Assembly: GCA_024281015.1 (NCBI GenBank)
Contig: JAMXLL010000316.1
Span: forward strand, 1-38,431
DNA: 38,431 nucleotides
Source: Candidatus Binataceae bacterium
Lineage (GTDB): Bacteria > Desulfobacterota > Binatia > Binatales > Binataceae
Reading direction: 5' to 3'
In this document: piece by piece, positions 17,873 through 25,871 of the stretch
Layout of the letters: each line of letters begins with the position of its first letter
How positions within the stretch are numbered: the first letter of the stretch is position 1
Translations under genes and position numbers: made by a program
Notes under the pieces: generated by a model
What the model was told of the DNA's origin: nothing
Databases searched by the model: none
What the model saw: only the letters and a program-made list of their open reading frames with translations

Positions 17873-17890
17873 CCATTTAAATTTAAATGG
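17873..17890. repeat. 18-bp perfect palindrome
   Basis: CCATTTAAATTTAAATGG is its own reverse complement. It sits in the gene-poor spacer, 74 bp before the MacB relic, and includes two overlapping ATTTAAAT units. It could be an operator for a dimeric regulator or a leftover of a lost gene's control region; chance is possible because the core is AT-only. Confidence 0.5.
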
Positions 17891-17963
17891 ATGAAACCGG
17901 TGTGACTACATCCCATCGCAAAACGAACCCAAAAGTGTTGGAATACTTCCAGCGCAAGCCTGA

Positions 17964-18101
17964 TCAGCTGTCGCGCAATGGCCTACATTTATCTCGCCCG
18001 GCTCGGCTGTGGGCGGCTTTTTCTTTGCGGTTTTCTTCGGCTGCTACCCGACGCACAAGGCGTCGGTGCTCGACCCGATCCAGGCAATCCGCTACGAATG
18101 A
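17964..18101 (+). pseudogene. Relic of a MacB-type ABC permease C-terminus
   Basis: Reading this frame gives a tail that matches the end of MacB/FtsX-like ABC transporter permeases: SAVAQWPTFISP, then a Phe-rich membrane stretch, then FFGCYPTHKASVLDP and IQAIRYE before TGA. In intact members the pattern is FFGxYPARKAAxLDPIEALRYE at the very C-terminus. The frame is closed by a TGA at 17961, only about 45 codons upstream, and no permease body or ABC ATPase is found before it. The membrane stretch also looks irregular compared with the usual spacing. It is therefore the remnant of a deleted macB-like gene, not an active transporter. Confidence 0.65.
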
Positions 18102-18390
18102 GCACGTAATAGTCCAAATGTAGAACAAGCAGATCGGACAAGAAAGGCCTTACCGCGCAAAGGGTTTATACGCGTTTTTCCACTTCTTTTTTGATGGTTG
18201 AAGTTAGCATCCGGGACCTCACCTGTGTCATTCGGACGGCCCATTCCATCGTGTGAGTATAAGCCGCATTCTATTCTCCGCCAGCTCGAAACCTATGGCA
18301 CGCGACCAGCAGCAAGGAGAATTGCGTGTTCTCTAACGGTACGCTGAAACGTATATCGCGCGCAGGGTACATCTCGGGATTAACAGCTCA

Positions 18391-19818
18391 GTGAGTAGAA
18401 AAGATTACGCAGATCTTCAACTACACCGCTCTACCTCGGGTCTGTGGACCAGCGTCTTTATGCTGCTCGCCGCCGCCTTCATTAACTCGTGCGGGACGAT
18501 AACCGATGCGAGAGCATTGCTGCATGAGAACGCCCTGTATGTAGTGAGTCCCGATATCATTGGACCGGAAGGTCCGTTAACTTCGGCACAAGCTGAACGG
18601 GTCATCCGGCAAAGAGAGGCGCATCAGAAAGTCCCGACGGATATTCTCGAGCGCGATATCGCCTTCGAGCAGGCCATTAGCAAGGCTCCGCTCACTACTG
18701 GCAACAAGGTAACGCTGCTGAGGAACGGCCCTGCGACCTATGCTGCTATGTTGGCAGCGATCCGCGCCGCCACTAATAACATCAATATAGAGATGTATAT
18801 TTTTTCCGAAGGACCGATTGGCAAAACTTTCGCCGATGCTCTGATTGAGCGCCAGCAGCAGGGGGTGCAGGTAAATTTATCCTACGACAGCCTCGGCTCG
18901 TTTGGAACATCAGCTGCCTTGTTCAATCGGATGAGGGCGGCCGGTATCCAAGTGATGGAATATCGGCCAATCAACCCCTTTCAAGCGCGCTTGCCCTGGT
19001 CATTTGGACATCGCGACCACCGCAAGATGCTGGTAGTAGACGGTCGGACAGCGTTCACAGGCGGCATCAATATATCGGAGGTATATGGGAGCTGGCCAAG
19101 CAGCACGGAGCTGAAGGAAGCACCGACCTCAGAGTATTGGCGCGACACCGACATTGAGGTGCAGGGACCCGCGGTGGCGCAATTTCAGAAGATATTCATT
19201 ACGCAATGGAAATATCAAAAAGGGCCCGAGCTCAAGCAATGTGACTATTTTCCCAAGCTCGACCAGCATGGCGGTCAAATAGTCAGGGTAATCAGCAGTG
19301 TACCCGAGCGTTTCAGCTTGATCTATGTCGCTTTGATATCGGCGGTAGTCAATGCCAGGACGAACATCTATCTCACCGATGCCTATTTCGCCCCGGACCA
19401 TCAGATGCTGCATGCCCTGGCACATGCGGCAAAGCGCGGCGTGGATGTGAGATTGCTCGTACCAAGCAACGCCGATGAGCCCCTGATCGTGTCAGCCGCG
19501 CGTTCTCATTATGCGCATCTGCTGAAGGCAGGCGTGAGGATCTATGAATGGCAGGGTGAGATGCTGCATGCGAAGACGGCGACAATCGATGGAGTCTGGT
19601 CGAGCGTCGGGACCTCAAATCTGGACTGGTGGAGTATCGCGCGAGATAACGAGCTAAACGCTATTATGTTGAGCCATTCATTCGGCCATGAAATGAACGA
19701 GACATTCTTCGAGGACCTGCAGAATTCAAAAGAGATCAAACGCGATGAGTGGTCGCACCGGGGACTAGAGGAACGTTTAAAAGAAACAGGCGCCGAGGGA
19801 GTTGAGCCTTTGCTCTGA
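18391..19818 (+). CDS. Phospholipase D-family cardiolipin synthase-like protein
   Basis: 475 aa with two HKD motifs, the mark of the phospholipase D superfamily: H210-x-K212-x4-D217 (HRDHRKMLVVDG) and H393-x-K395-x4-D400 (LHAKTATIDG). Such proteins transfer phosphatidyl groups; the layout, with two HKD halves and a GGINI segment after the first, fits ClsA/ClsB-type cardiolipin synthases. The N-terminus has one hydrophobic segment (about 18-34) ending INSCG, which could be a membrane anchor or a non-ideal lipobox. The start is GTG and no strong Shine-Dalgarno site was seen. The flanks are gene-poor on both sides, so it is a single-gene unit. Confidence 0.88.
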   Translation: MSRKDYADLQLHRSTSGLWTSVFMLLAAAFINSCGTITDARALLHENALYVVSPDIIGPEGPLTSAQAERVIRQREAHQKVPTDILERDIAFEQAISKAPLTTGNKVTLLRNGPATYAAMLAAIRAATNNINIEMYIFSEGPIGKTFADALIERQQQGVQVNLSYDSLGSFGTSAALFNRMRAAGIQVMEYRPINPFQARLPWSFGHRDHRKMLVVDGRTAFTGGINISEVYGSWPSSTELKEAPTSEYWRDTDIEVQGPAVAQFQKIFITQWKYQKGPELKQCDYFPKLDQHGGQIVRVISSVPERFSLIYVALISAVVNARTNIYLTDAYFAPDHQMLHALAHAAKRGVDVRLLVPSNADEPLIVSAARSHYAHLLKAGVRIYEWQGEMLHAKTATIDGVWSSVGTSNLDWWSIARDNELNAIMLSHSFGHEMNETFFEDLQNSKEIKRDEWSHRGLEERLKETGAEGVEPLL

Positions 19819-20312
19819 GCATAGCCGCTGGTTAGCGTTTGACCTTTTGCCTCAAGCCGCCGCTCAAGGTGACCCGTAGTCACTCGCGCGCCACTAAGCG
19901 TCGAGGAGAAATGGGAGATGGTAAGCTCCGGCTGAAGTGAAACGCGCGGTAACTCACTACTTGCCTCGTTGACTGAATTCCCAGGGCAGGCAGATTCAGT
20001 CGTTCAATGAGAGCCCCGGAGGTGATCAACACGAAGCGATGTAAAAGCGCAACCCGGCGGGACGGGTGACGGCGTCATCCGTATCACACAAATCCCCGCT
20101 CGTCATAACCTTTCGGCGCGGAGCTACGGTCTCCAAAGCTGTCCCAAACGACCGTCTTGCGGTCGCCCGGAACGAAGTATAGCAGTCTCGATATAATGAA
20201 CTCCTTCGCTACGCTCCTGACGGCGCGGAAGGGCGCCGCCTCGACTGCGTTCGCGCTGATCACTGCGCTCGGGATTAACAACGGGCAGGAGCACTTGCAG
20301 GTTGATGAGGAA
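19819..20312. other. Gene-poor spacer, one doubtful minus-strand ORF
   Basis: About 490 bp without a gene I can support. A minus-strand ORF (20084-20326, 80 aa from TTG) has a protein-like end, LLYFVPGDRKTVVWDSFGD, and overlaps the stop of the His-rich gene by 14 bp. It might be a real small downstream gene, but its N-terminal half is not convincing and I do not recognise it. Confidence 0.35.
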
Positions 20313-20735
20313 TCAGCGATAGCCAAGCTCCCTATTGAGTTGTGATATGACTCCGCCCAGGCGTTGAGCGGCGTTCATGTCACCGCGCGCCACCATTTGC
20401 TGTTGCATATTGATTGCGACGTCACGGCGTTGCTTGAGATAGGCGCGCTGCTGGTTCATCGCCCACCGCGATGGCGGCTCGCTAAACCATCCTGGCGGAT
20501 ACTGGTACCGATACCTGCCGCCCCAGTTGTAGTCGCTCGTATTCACGTTGTAGTCGGGTGGATGGTGATGGTGCCCCCAGTCATGGTGATCACTCCAATC
20601 CGTTTGGATAATTTCCGTTTGTTGCAACGGCGATTCCGATAGTACGGTTGATTGAGTTGCAGGCGGGTGAACGTAAGTTGCGGCTATTGCGCCTGAAGAA
20701 ATGCCCAATATGGTGAAACCTAGGATGTCTGGCAA
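20313..20735 (-). CDS. Small His-rich secreted protein, unknown
   Basis: 140 aa. A hydrophobic N-terminus ending SSGAIAA looks like a signal peptide. The mature part has a His/Asp-rich cluster (SDHHDWGHHHHPPDYN, about residues 48-63), an aromatic/Pro section (YRYQYPPGWFSEPPSRW), and a C-terminal helix rich in Gln and Met (QQRAYLKQRRDVAINMQQQM). The His cluster could bind metal; that is inference. The start is unclear: the TTG at 20735 has AAGGA only 2-3 nt before it, and the nearest upstream ATG runs straight into TAA. No family recognised, but the amino-acid pattern looks like a real protein. Confidence 0.55.
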   Translation of the reverse strand: MPDILGFTILGISSGAIAATYVHPPATQSTVLSESPLQQTEIIQTDWSDHHDWGHHHHPPDYNVNTSDYNWGGRYRYQYPPGWFSEPPSRWAMNQQRAYLKQRRDVAINMQQQMVARGDMNAAQRLGGVISQLNRELGYR

Positions 20736-21711
20736 GATCCTTTTTTTTGATTACATATAATTACTCCCTAATCCTATGACGAATTTAGTGATATCTGGTT
20801 GCACTCCTGAAGAGCATTCCTCATGCCGCGTCCGACTGCATGCTCGATGCGCTAGTATCGCTCCTTCTGGCTACGCAGATGCTGCATTTGGTTGGGTTCA
20901 AGACGTAAATCGTCACCACTGGTCCACGTCCACATTACCCAACCCCATACACGTCTGTTCGGTCCGGGAGTGCTGATTGCCGCATCATCAGGAAAACGGC
21001 ATGCCGCCTCCTTTTCATTTACGTTCGCTTGATGAACAGAAAGTTTGCGAATGCCTAGGTATTAAGTGCTGCCAAAACGCTCTCGGCGTTCAAGGTCCAC
21101 GCTCACGGATTACCGGATTGGGGTCATTCCTTGAATTCGAGTGCGCTCGGTTACTAGCGGAGCCGGAGGCGAAGCGAGCTAACAGGTCTGGGAGGTGCGC
21201 ACAAAACAGTGCGACCATGTGAGTCTATGCGAGTCTATGTGAGTCCAGGTGCAGTGGCAGCCAACACGATGATTCATTACGCTTTTGCGCTCGTGTCTCA
21301 AAATGTCAGTGACATACTCGGCGACGCAAGGTTACCAAATCGCCGAGCATAGCGTGCAGCGATTGAAGGTCGCGCTCTCCGATTCGGCGCTCCAACTCGT
21401 CCCGGCCCGCCTTCGGCAGCATCGCGATTTTTGACCGGACTGACTCGCGCGGGCGACGCCGGAACGAATTCTTCCTCTCGCGACGCGATTCTTGTTGCGG
21501 CCAGGTTGAGGTTACAGTTGCTGGAAAGCAATCCACAGAGGACGGCCAGGTTCGATTTCGGGTCCCCGCGGTGATATGGTGACGAGAAGAGTCAGATTGC
21601 TCAGTTTGCCAGGGTGGACCGATAGCTACCATCCAGCTTCATGGACGCCGGGTACACTGAAGCGTTGATGCGGTCCTGGAAGGTGGGCACATTCGGATCA
21701 GGAGAGTCGGA
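20736..21711. other. Large gene-poor region with decamer repeats
   Basis: About 975 bp with no gene I can defend. Track ORFs at 20776, 20977, 21298 (minus) and 21306 (minus) give Arg/Ser/Cys-rich proteins without recognisable motifs, except that the end of the 21306 ORF (AMLPKAGRDELERRIGERDL) looks mildly protein-like. A three-copy decamer repeat lies at 21219-21248. The region probably holds decayed sequence and the VOC promoter. Confidence 0.45.
21219..21248. repeat. Three tandem imperfect decamers
   Basis: GTGAGTCTAT, GCGAGTCTAT and GTGAGTCCAG follow each other without spacing. Copies 1 and 2 differ by one base; copies 1 and 3 differ by two. It lies in non-coding sequence about 460 bp before the VOC gene. 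It may be a simple duplication or a cluster of protein-binding sites. Confidence 0.6.
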
Positions 21712-22215
21712 ATGGCTATTCAACGTACCGGTCATGTTGCTATCAGGGTGCGCAATCTGGAAGCTGCCAAGCGCTTTTACGGCGAGATCCTCGGAATGCG
21801 CTTGGGAATGGAGATTCCCGGCCAAGGCTTATTTTTCCGCTTTAACAACTATCATCACGACCTGGCAGTGTTTAAGGCGCGGAACGGCGCCGAGCCAGCC
21901 AGCAAAAACCACGCCGGGGTGGCGCATATCGCATTAGTCGCTGACGATTTTGATACGGTCCTTGGGATGTACCGCCGGCTCCGGGAACACGGCGTTCCGG
22001 TCAGTCGCACCATTGATCACGGAGCGACCAAGAGCATCTATTTCAGCGACCCCGACGGAATAGAACTGGAGATTTATTGCGAAGTGCCGGAGTTCAACTG
22101 GCGTCAGAACGGAATGGTTCGAGTGCCGCTGGACATCGAGAATGAATCGGCGGCCAGACCGCTCTCGCCGGAGCAGGCGCGCGCAACGAGTTTGCGGTTG
22201 CCCTCTGACTTATAG
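21712..22215 (+). CDS. VOC-family (glyoxalase/extradiol dioxygenase-like) protein
   Basis: 167 aa with two betaalphabetabetabeta modules. The metal site matches the H-H-E pattern of type I extradiol dioxygenases and related VOC enzymes: H8 (GHVAIRV), H72 (VAHIALVADD) and E120 (DPDGIELEIY). The one-domain length is nearer to glyoxalase-like lyases than to the two-domain dioxygenases, and a C-terminal tail of about 40 residues is variable. AGGAGA lies about 6 nt before the ATG. The gene is convergent with the ArsA pair. The substrate cannot be named. Confidence 0.88.
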   Translation: MAIQRTGHVAIRVRNLEAAKRFYGEILGMRLGMEIPGQGLFFRFNNYHHDLAVFKARNGAEPASKNHAGVAHIALVADDFDTVLGMYRRLREHGVPVSRTIDHGATKSIYFSDPDGIELEIYCEVPEFNWRQNGMVRVPLDIENESAARPLSPEQARATSLRLPSDL

Positions 22216-22262
22216 GACAGCTGGTTCGGGCTCCGCGGCACTCAGGCGCGGCAGGATTATGG

Positions 22263-23402
22263 TCAGGCGACCACTTGCAGTGAGCGCGCAATACCAAGCA
22301 ATTCCTTAAGATTGACCGGTTCGTCGCCGATATCCATCGCCATCAGCATTGGGATGCCGTCCGTTAGTTCGTGTAATTGCTCGAGGCACGCGGCTTCACG
22401 CGCTTTCAACGCATTGAAATCGGCGAGATTGCGCTCCAGCTTCCGCTTTAGCTGCACCGGCAAGCGCGCAAGCCGGAGTTCCTCGAGTTGGGGAAGCGGC
22501 GGCATTACGCGATTGACGATCAGGGCCCCGGGACGCAATCCAAGCCGATGCAGCGAGAGGATAAACTCACGGGTTTGTTCGATGCGCTGAGGTGCGGTGC
22601 CGGTAACCAGAACCATGATGCTCGTCGGTTCCCGAATCAGCGCCTGGACCTGCGTCGCCCGATCGGCGAAGCCCGCGTACATCCCCTCAAAACTGCGCAC
22701 GAACGCTTTTACGTCGGCGAGCAAATGAAGTCCGGTCAGCCGGTCGAAAGCTGCAAGCACCGCGCGGGCGGCTACATCAAGAATACCCATTCCGCGCCCC
22801 ATCTCGCGCGAAGCGCCCAACAGCGTCAACGCCCGCGAAGATAGCAGCTCGAGTATTCGCCGCGGAGCATCGAGAAACTCGAGTGCCTCTTGAGCAGGGG
22901 GCGTATCAAGCACAATTAGATTCGAAGCGGCTTCGCGCCGCAGGTCCAGCAGTTGTTCGACTGCCATGTAATCCGAAACACCGGCGAGCGCGCTCGAGAG
23001 ACCACGATAAATGCGATTACCTAGTATACCGTCACGTGCCGCAGGCGACGGCGCGTAATGCTCAATCAACCGATCGAACATCCGCTTGGGGTCGAGGCGG
23101 AGCGCTCGCAGGCGCCCGCCGTGCCGTGGGTGTAGAGCGGACAAGGACACCTGTTGCGGGGTAGAGGGCCGGGTCTTCAGGCCTAACATGTCGAGCAGGC
23201 GCGGGGCCGGATCGATAGTCATAACATCAACGGCGCGGCCGGCGAGCGCGCACTCCAGCGCCAGGGCGGCTCCAATCGTGGTTTTGCCGGCGCCACCAGC
23301 ACCGAGGCAAACGATTAGCCGATGGCTTGACAGATCCAGGGCGCCTGATCGGAGCGGCCGATCTTCATTTCTTTTTTTTGGTGGCTTGTTCCGCGAGGCC
23401 AT
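22263..23402 (-). CDS. ArsA/Get3-like ATPase, second of a pair
   Basis: 379-aa SIMIBI-class ATPase. The P-loop reads LGAGGAGKTT (33-42): the invariant P-loop Lys is present (K40), but the signature lysine of the deviant Walker A motif (GKGGxGKT) is Ala35. Also present are switch-type IDPAPRLLDMLG and LDTPPAQEALEF segments and a long helical middle (about 120-270) that would hold the client- or membrane-facing part. There is no obvious arsenite Cys triad. The first 12 codons overlap the 3' end of the upstream ATPase gene by 38 bp, in the +1 frame, with an A8 tract inside the overlap. No alternative ATG exists nearby, so translation is probably coupled. Together the two may form a heterodimer resembling the two halves of ArsA. 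Confidence 0.88.
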   Translation of the reverse strand: MASRNKPPKKRNEDRPLRSGALDLSSHRLIVCLGAGGAGKTTIGAALALECALAGRAVDVMTIDPAPRLLDMLGLKTRPSTPQQVSLSALHPRHGGRLRALRLDPKRMFDRLIEHYAPSPAARDGILGNRIYRGLSSALAGVSDYMAVEQLLDLRREAASNLIVLDTPPAQEALEFLDAPRRILELLSSRALTLLGASREMGRGMGILDVAARAVLAAFDRLTGLHLLADVKAFVRSFEGMYAGFADRATQVQALIREPTSIMVLVTGTAPQRIEQTREFILSLHRLGLRPGALIVNRVMPPLPQLEELRLARLPVQLKRKLERNLADFNALKAREAACLEQLHELTDGIPMLMAMDIGDEPVNLKELLGIARSLQVVA

Positions 23403-24264
23403 CGAATGAGCCGGCCAGAATTTCGAGCTGTGGGCGAGCGAACTGCGAGGAGTACAACATCGGCAACTGAATCACATCGACACCGGCTTCTTCAAGCTGC
23501 TTGCAGGCTAGTGCAGCCATTTCGCAGGTCGCCTTACGTTGAAGCGCAAGGCGCCGATGGCCGGGAGCCTGATCCATCTTGGTATAATCGGCGGAGGATA
23601 GCAGGAATTCCGGAACACCATTAAGGACAACTGTGACGTGGCGTATGCGCAACTGCTCGCGCAGGCAGGCAAGGGTTTCCAACGCCTCATGCACCGCGAA
23701 ACGCTCAGGGCGCGCCGTCAACCATACGCCGAAAAGCTGTTGATTCCGCACAAAGCTTTCGATTGATCGTGCCAGCTTATTAAGTGTTCCCGAAGGGGCC
23801 AGATCCCGGATGCTTTGTGTTACCGCGAGCAGTTCCACTGCACTACCGCTGGCCGGCGCATCGATAACCGCATACCCATCCCCCACTGCAGCCTCTTGCG
23901 CGACCTGGCGCAACCGTTCCAACGTCAGGAATGCCTGAAGTCCAGGCAACGCCGCACTAACGTAGCTGAAAGTATGACTGCGCAACATGCGGCGTGAAAG
24001 CGCCTTAATCGGAACAAGTCTGTGGATGAAGCTTTCAAGCTCACCGTGAGGGGTAAAAGTGCGCAGTTCGAGATTTCCGGTCGTGGGAGAATTGCACGGC
24101 AACTCTGGTTCGACTCCCAGGAGCCGGGCAGCCGTCCGGCGCTGGTCCAAATCGGCCAGCGTCACGCTGCCACGCCTTGATAAGGCGAGCGCGAGTGCTC
24201 CGGCCGTGGTACTTTTGCCGCTCCCGCCTTTGCCGGTTATCAAAATCAAACGCGGCAGCGGCAT
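23365..24264 (-). CDS. ArsA/Get3-like ATPase, first of a pair
   Basis: 299 aa. It has a canonical deviant Walker A, GKGGSGKST (11-19), with signature Lys12 and catalytic Lys17. The switch region is ADLDQRRTAARLLG, and VIDAPASGSAVELL is the Walker-B-like/switch 2 segment. A C-terminal half rich in Leu and Ala ends in four lysines (ATKKKK, stop), encoded by the A8 tract that also lies in the next gene. It is shorter than its partner and seems to be the half that keeps the full ATPase signature. It is divergent from the DUF4911 gene with only 34 bp between starts. Confidence 0.88.
   Translation of the reverse strand: MPLPRLILITGKGGSGKSTTAGALALALSRRGSVTLADLDQRRTAARLLGVEPELPCNSPTTGNLELRTFTPHGELESFIHRLVPIKALSRRMLRSHTFSYVSAALPGLQAFLTLERLRQVAQEAAVGDGYAVIDAPASGSAVELLAVTQSIRDLAPSGTLNKLARSIESFVRNQQLFGVWLTARPERFAVHEALETLACLREQLRIRHVTVVLNGVPEFLLSSADYTKMDQAPGHRRLALQRKATCEMAALACKQLEEAGVDVIQLPMLYSSQFARPQLEILAGSFDGLAEQATKKKK
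23372..23379 (-). other. A8 tract in the ArsA gene overlap (slippage candidate)
   Basis: On the minus strand the overlap reads ACC AAA AAA AAG AAA TGA in the frame of the first ATPase. Dropping one A gives ACC AAA AAA AGA AAT GAA GAT, which is exactly the frame of the second ATPase (KKRNED). So a +1 slip, by RNA polymerase on A8 or by the ribosome, would join the two proteins into one chain of about 660 residues. A one-base sequencing error is an equally simple source. Confidence 0.4.
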
Positions 24265-24269
24265 ATAAT
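24264..24269 (+). promoter_or_regulatory. Possible -10 element for the DUF4911 gene
   Basis: TATAAT lies 29 nt before the DUF4911 start, overlapping the start codon of the divergent ATPase gene on the other strand. No good -35 element is found at the right distance, so this is a weak suggestion. Confidence 0.25.
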
Positions 24270-24298
24270 AGGGCTAGAATTGGTCACGGGGGAATCAG

Positions 24299-24553
24299 AT
24301 GGTTGCTAATCGCGAAGAGGTGGCGCGACCAGCTCGAGAACTGGCCACGATAATCCTTACCATGCCAGCGAAAAGGATCGCGCTGTTCAAGGCTATCGTC
24401 GAGTCGTACGACAACATCGCCACGCTGCGCACCGAAGAGCCGCGACAACATCATTTGAGGCTATATTTCGCCCAAGAAACGTCGGCTGAAGTTGAGGCAT
24501 TGCTGGATTCCTTGCAGGCTGATTTCGAGATCAGCCGCCTGCCTACCGGTTAG
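24299..24553 (+). CDS. DUF4911-like small protein
   Basis: 84 aa, ATG start with GGGGGA upstream. It shows two short helix-strand units: ELATIILTMPAKRIALFKAIVESYDN and RLYFAQETSAEVEALLDSLQADFEI. The pattern, a strand, then LFKAIVESYDNIATLRT, then HHLRLYF, resembles DUF4911, a small ferredoxin-like fold found in Deltaproteobacteria; that is from memory. It is divergent from the ArsA pair (34 bp apart) and convergent with trmI (10 bp). Function unknown. Confidence 0.75.
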   Translation: MVANREEVARPARELATIILTMPAKRIALFKAIVESYDNIATLRTEEPRQHHLRLYFAQETSAEVEALLDSLQADFEISRLPTG

Positions 24554-24563
24554 CCCAATAATT

Positions 24564-25406
24564 CTACTTATCGCCTGCGATCTCTGTTCCTCCCCTCAGG
24601 TTTTGAGCAATGGGCTGAACAGAGCCGGCGAGCCGCCGGGCCACAATTATAAAGGCACTGTGGGCGACCATGCGATGAAACGGACGGACGCTCATTCCCT
24701 TAACTTGCCAGTTGCGCAACATAACTTCGAAGCTTTCGATTTCGGCAAAATCGCTTCGTTGCTGCAGGGCCTCAACCGTCTCCTTCAATTGTATGGCGGT
24801 GGGAACGTAGGCGACGAACACTCCGCCGGGGCGTAGTGCGCGTGCCACCACTTCGAGCGCTCGCGCTGGTTCGGGCAAATCGATGAACAGCCTATCAACT
24901 CCGATTTCATCGAATCCCTCGTATAGATCGCGTATTTTCAGCTCCCATTGCGGAGCTGGACCCAAAAAATCAGCGACATTGCGCCGGGCACGTCTCGCAA
25001 AATCTTCGCGCACCTCGTACGAAATTACGCGGCCTTGTGGGCCAACTGCCCGCAACAACGCGATCGTGAACGCGCCCGCCCCGACGCCGCCTTCTATTAC
25101 CGTGGCACCCGGATATACGTCTCCCCATATCAGGAGCGGACCCGTGTCTTTCGGATAGATCACCTGAGCGGCGCGCGGCAAATGAGGTATGAGGTCGGCG
25201 TAAGTCGGCCGCAATACAAGAAAAGTCTCGCCTGAACTGAGTTTGACGCGCGATCCCTCGGGCAATCCATAAAGCTCCTCGCTGCTGATCTCGCCCCGGA
25301 TGATTATCTTTTGCCCCGGACGCAGCTGCTTGAGGTAACGGCGAGCCTTCCGATCTATAAAAAGGACGGCGTCGTGCTCTGTGAGGGGACGATCCAAGCT
25401 GACCAC
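24564..25406 (-). CDS. trmI: tRNA (adenine-N1)-methyltransferase TrmI
   Basis: SAM-dependent methyltransferase that makes m1A58 in the tRNA T-loop. Key segments: IIYPKD-like QVIYPKDTGPLLIWGDVYPGA, SAM motif I VIEGGVGAGAFTIALLRAVGP, motif II ISYEVREDFARRARRNV, and a FIDLPEP catalytic-region motif. The N-terminal small beta-domain (TEHDAVLFIDRKARRYL) is the family's usual first conserved part. The track ATG at 25457 precedes it by about 17 weakly conserved residues, so I place the start at GTG 25406 (280 aa); this start is uncertain. Bacterial TrmI is about 250-280 aa. The gene is divergent from the small zinc-ribbon gene at 25683. Confidence 0.85.
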   Translation of the reverse strand: MVSLDRPLTEHDAVLFIDRKARRYLKQLRPGQKIIIRGEISSEELYGLPEGSRVKLSSGETFLVLRPTYADLIPHLPRAAQVIYPKDTGPLLIWGDVYPGATVIEGGVGAGAFTIALLRAVGPQGRVISYEVREDFARRARRNVADFLGPAPQWELKIRDLYEGFDEIGVDRLFIDLPEPARALEVVARALRPGGVFVAYVPTAIQLKETVEALQQRSDFAEIESFEVMLRNWQVKGMSVRPFHRMVAHSAFIIVARRLAGSVQPIAQNLRGGTEIAGDK

Positions 25407-25682
25407 AGGCTTAAACCGCCGACTCGGCGCGCGCAAGTGGTAGGCACTCCGGCCCATTCACGTCGAGCGGGCCGCGAACGCTTGACTCTGACTTGGTCCG
25501 GCGCTTACGCTAGAATTCTCCCGGCGATTGCGATTCATCCGATGCATGCATCAGGCTGAGCGATGGCCGGGTAATTTTTTGCGGCGGAACCAACAGATAA
25601 CGACAGCGGGTCGACGGAGCCGGTGCGGCTGCCCGGCAATTAGCTGGCTGTCAATTCTGAATACATCAAAGGTGGGTAACAA

Positions 25683-25853
25683 ATGGCAGAGAAGAAGGCG
25701 AGAACTGCCGAAAAGGGCCAGACTCAGCAACACAGGCACCAATGTCCAAACTGTGGTGCCGAGAGCAAGGTAACCCTGTTCGCCGGCTACGGCCGGCGAG
25801 GCTTTTTCGTGGTGTGCGAAAAGAATTGCGGCTTCATCGGCCGCTTACGATGA
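25683..25853 (+). CDS. 56-aa zinc-ribbon microprotein (not in ORF track)
   Basis: Too short for the track. ATG at 25683 follows AGGTGGGT. The first 20 residues are Lys/Gln/His-rich (MAEKKARTAEKG...). Then comes HQCPNCGAESKV (C21, C24), a Gly/Arg turn (FAGYGRRGFFVVC) and C46-x4-C51 (CEKNCGF), so four cysteines suit one zinc ion, as in ribosomal-protein- or RNA-polymerase-type ribbons. It ends 18 bp before the next small Cys-containing gene, suggesting one unit. I do not recognise a named family. Confidence 0.6.
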   Translation: MAEKKARTAEKGQTQQHRHQCPNCGAESKVTLFAGYGRRGFFVVCEKNCGFIGRLR

Positions 25854-25871
25854 GGGAGGCTCTGTAGGCCC

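Larger units (their letters stand above)
17432..18390. other. Gene-poor spacer with a transporter relic
   Basis: About 950 bp between the divergent LLM and phospholipase D genes. No intact gene is recognisable; the track ORFs at 17631 and 17887 do not resemble proteins I know. The stretch holds an 18-bp palindrome and the decayed end of an ABC permease, both listed separately. The LLM and phospholipase D promoters must also be here, but no convincing -35/-10 pair was seen. Confidence 0.5.

Noticed and set aside
21306-21632. Minus-strand 108-aa ORF ending in a helix-like stretch
   Set aside because: N-terminal half is Arg/Ser/Thr-rich, no motif recognised, and no supporting start or neighbour.
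23370-23382. A AAA AAG heptamer as a programmed -1 frameshift site for the ArsA pair
   Set aside because: The second gene is in the +1 frame, so a -1 shift would not reach it; only a +1 slip (loss of one A) would.
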